Source: Malurus cyaneus samueli | Lineage: Eukaryota > Chordata > Aves > Passeriformes > Maluridae | Assembly (NCBI GenBank): GCA_009741485.1 | Contig: CM019236.1 | Coordinates: 36,718,568 to 36,782,567 of the forward strand | Length of the DNA stretch: 64,000 bases | Reading direction: 5' to 3' | Shown here: positions 61,101-64,000 of the stretch, in pieces | Layout: each line of letters starts with the position of its first letter | How positions within the stretch are numbered: position 1 is the first letter of the stretch | Position numbers and translations under genes: made by a program | Notes under the pieces: model-generated | Seen by the model: the letters and a program-made list of their open reading frames with translations, nothing else | Database searches by the model: none | What the model was told of the DNA's origin: nothing

Positions 61101-64000
61101 TTCAAAGCATGGATATTTTGCTTTTTTTGGCAAAGCAACTTCAGGACCTGCTTCTGGCAGACTGGCTCTGTGTGTAATCATTCTTCTTACATTTCTAGCC
61201 AGCAAACAGCTCTAGGTCAGTCTTAGTAAACTGAAAACCAGCAATATCAACTGTCAGCCTACCATAAATTCACTGCTGGAATTTACATGGCTGCTTGCTG
61301 TAGTGAGATATGAAATAAAATACCCAGAATTCAAGTTGTTCTCTCCCCATTTCAGCTATGCACAGTGCAACCATACTATCAAAAAATCAGATGAAGCCTC
61401 TCATGACCAGTGACGGTACCTTGGGAGTGGAGATCATTCAGGGCCTAAATATGTCCCATCTCTAGACTGAGGCTCTGTGGCTGGGGAGAGGCATTGTGGG
61501 ATGGCCAGAGACAAGGGCTGCTCTTCCATCCCTGGGGAGATGCATATCATCAGGAATGGTATGACTGTGGACCAGTACCCTTTGATGCAGACACTGAGCC
61601 AGACCTGGTCTGGAGATGCTGTGGGAGGAGAGGAAAACGCTTTCTTCCTTCATGGCAGATCTAAAACCACCCCATATGGATGCCTTGCAACAAAATATTG
61701 TAGTGTGGCTAGTATGGTGGTTGGAAAGAGTTTCAGTGATTCTCACATCTTCATATGGAGGATATGAAAAATGAAGTTTTTTCGAAGTTTTTTATGTTAC
61801 AGGGAGAGATTATGCATTTTTAACAGGAGAATTCCACTGGTACATATATTGAGCATGGCTTTACATCACCACACAACTATTAAACTACATCTTACTGGGC
61901 CAAAACCTATATTAATGAAGCTGATTAAACACACTGTAATTTAGCACTAATACAGAATAAAACAGTTTCAAAGTGACTGAACTGGACAACATTAATGCAG
62001 TCAAAACATTAGTCCACAATGATTGGTAAGGTATATTGATACATTTCAACTTAGATTTTTAAAAAAAAATGTAGATTGCCTCTTGGGAGGTGAGTTCTAA
62101 ACTAGAACTAGGCTTTTCAGCCTTTGAACCATTTTTAGCAAAGAAGCTGTTTGATGAAGTTATTTAAAACATGTAAAGAGTTAGTTTTCTGCAAACTTTT
62201 TGTCCCAAAAGTGAAAATTTGAGCTTGGGAGGTTGAGGTGAAGGCTGCCTCAGTTCTTTCAATTTGGAAGTATCAAAACACTTTTAATCAAAAAGAATTT
62301 TTTTTGCATTCCCAGTGGGAAACTTAACCTTTTCGGTTCATCCAACATGAAAAACTTTCTGCATTGCTGCGATGCTTCATGAAAATTGTGGTTCAGCTAT
62401 CACATACCCTCTCCCAGCTGCAAGGACATTTTGGTGGGATGCATAATGGATGCAATCCCTCTGTGATACCCCATGAGGGACCAGGCAGATTACAGTGTGT
62501 AATAGGTAATGTAACACAACCATATAGTTGTTATGTGGGAGCAGACGGGTCATATAACTAAAATATAGTTTTCTGAAAGCCACAGTTTGGCCACAGTTTG
62601 TTGTCGAACTGCTTCCAAATGAAATGTTTCTCCCTGGTTCAACACACTGAAATTTTTCATGTAAGGTTTCCCAAGAGAAACTTTAGATTTTTAGTTCTGT
62701 TTAAAGTTTTCAAAATCCTGTAATCAGGTTGGTATTTGGAAAAAATGGAAGTTACTGCCTTAAAGAAAAGGCAGCTCAGTTTGTTTAAAAAAATGGCAAC
62801 CAATTATTTTGCTTTATCCTCCTGTATTCTTACAAGAAACCCTTCATAAATCTGGCAAGTTAAATTCATAGTTCAGAGCATCCACTCCTTTAAAAATGCA
62901 TCATATATGAAAATATGATACTTATCTCACAGCCCAGGGTAATGTGCAAAGAGAGTTATCGGGAACTCATTCTCTGTACCTGAACTATCCTAGGGTTTCC
63001 CTATCTTGAGATGGGAAAAATGTGTTCACTAGCCTCAAGAAATCACATCCTCTACAAAACTTAAAACTTACTGGATTCTTATCAGTTACTGTGATTTTGT
63101 CAGTGTAGGAGAGGTACAGCTAGCTTACATATGGGTGATTTTAATCAACTGCATGGTGAGGTTGAAGCAGGGGAATCTGTCTTCGTTGTTTTACATCTTA
63201 AAATTAATCTGGTGCTCTTGTTGAAAAAAAATTCATAAACATCACTCTTAATTATTAATATAATATATATAACCTAATTACACAAACCTATTTTGTAACT
63301 TCTCGTGTATTTATAGTATCTTTACAATTATTTATTCTAATATTTTAATTGAATTTATATAAAATAATCTCCTCTAGAAAATCTAAACAACTAATACACT
63401 AATTGAAGCATTTTAGAGATGTGGTTTACCTTCACTTTGCTAAACCCTCCATCTGTTTGATCTACCATTTATATTAGATTTGATTTGATATTGTCTGTGG
63501 CTAAAGGATCAGGATACTGACTCATTAAATTGTGCACTTTTCCAACAAGATTCACTAGGACTGCACATCAGGTATGTTATGTGGCCCTTACCTTTCCATT
63601 CAAAGGTTACTCGAGACAATAACTCAGAGGATTCAGCTAAAGCTATGGTTTAATGCATATTTTGTTCTTAATTCTCAGTGGGATTAAGTAAAACACCAAA
63701 AGAATATAAGCAGGTAGAAATAAGCAAAGTGACTCATACAGAATTAATTTATGCCATGTAGGAGCTGTACTTGTGCCTTCCCTTGTTTTATTGGGTTCTC
63801 CCATTCCTGCTGACATTTCATGTCCAGACACAGAAACAGCCAGTCTGGCATGTTTTTTTGACGACTTTTGTCACGTGACTAGAGAATGTGTGGATCTGTG
63901 GTCCATTGTGTCTTCAGTGCAGTGCAGGGGTACAGTTTCATGTGAACTGGGTTAGGTAAGCGCCTGGAACACAGGGTGTTTACCTAAATCAAGTGAAGCC
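58129..64000. other. Gene-poor AT-rich DNA to the window end
   Basis: No exons, RNA genes or recognised mobile elements. The longest open frame is 147 codons (60013-60456, +), unrecognised. The section 63,230-63,380 is especially AT-rich. Confidence 0.5.

Noticed and set aside
39766..64000. GAS1 or another neighbour of TUT7
   Set aside because: GAS1 is a GC-rich single-exon gene; no such block occurs here, so it must lie beyond the window.

Overview
The window looks like nuclear DNA of a bird. Its interspersed repeats are mostly CR1 non-LTR retrotransposons plus endogenous-retrovirus LTRs, and its one clear gene is a vertebrate terminal uridylyltransferase with GT-AG introns. Several LTRs resemble songbird families as I remember them, so a passerine is likely but not proven from sequence alone.

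Region 1 (about 1-18,480) is the 5' two-thirds of TUT7 (ZCCHC6) on the minus strand. I placed 13 coding exons by splice signals, reading phase and protein similarity. They give about 1,007 codons, from the start codon at 16,351 to the first CCHC zinc knuckle at 251. The exons cover the N-terminal tail, a C2H2 zinc finger, the catalytically dead first nucleotidyltransferase module with its PAP-associated part, an acidic linker and the zinc knuckle. The active second module lies beyond position 1. A non-coding first exon sits in a CpG island at about 17,820-18,480 and may carry a uORF that overlaps the TUT7 start. Introns hold one CR1 in the opposite orientation (3,195-4,085) and an old CR1 (13,630-14,360).

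Region 2 (about 18,500-34,600) is a repeat cluster upstream of TUT7. It holds a CR1 abutting the promoter, two related LTRs flanking an inverted third LTR, a 6.9-kb defective provirus with both LTRs (23,881-30,786), a decayed pol fragment on the minus strand (30,860-32,650), a fresh 95-bp tandem duplication and another CR1. The provirus has gag-like and env-like remnants but no recognisable pol. Its leader carries a tandem array whose units can each fold into a stem with apparent compensatory changes; this is the most unusual structure in the window.

Region 3 (about 36,200-39,765) is a nest: one CR1 of about 2.2 kb (minus strand, reverse-transcriptase motifs visible) is split by two LTR insertions. 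One of these carries a strong match to the CTCF core motif.

Region 4 (about 39,766-64,000) is AT-rich and looks gene-poor: a short CR1 tail, simple repeats, and no coding sequence I can support. In mammals the interval upstream of TUT7 toward GAS1 is a gene desert, which fits.
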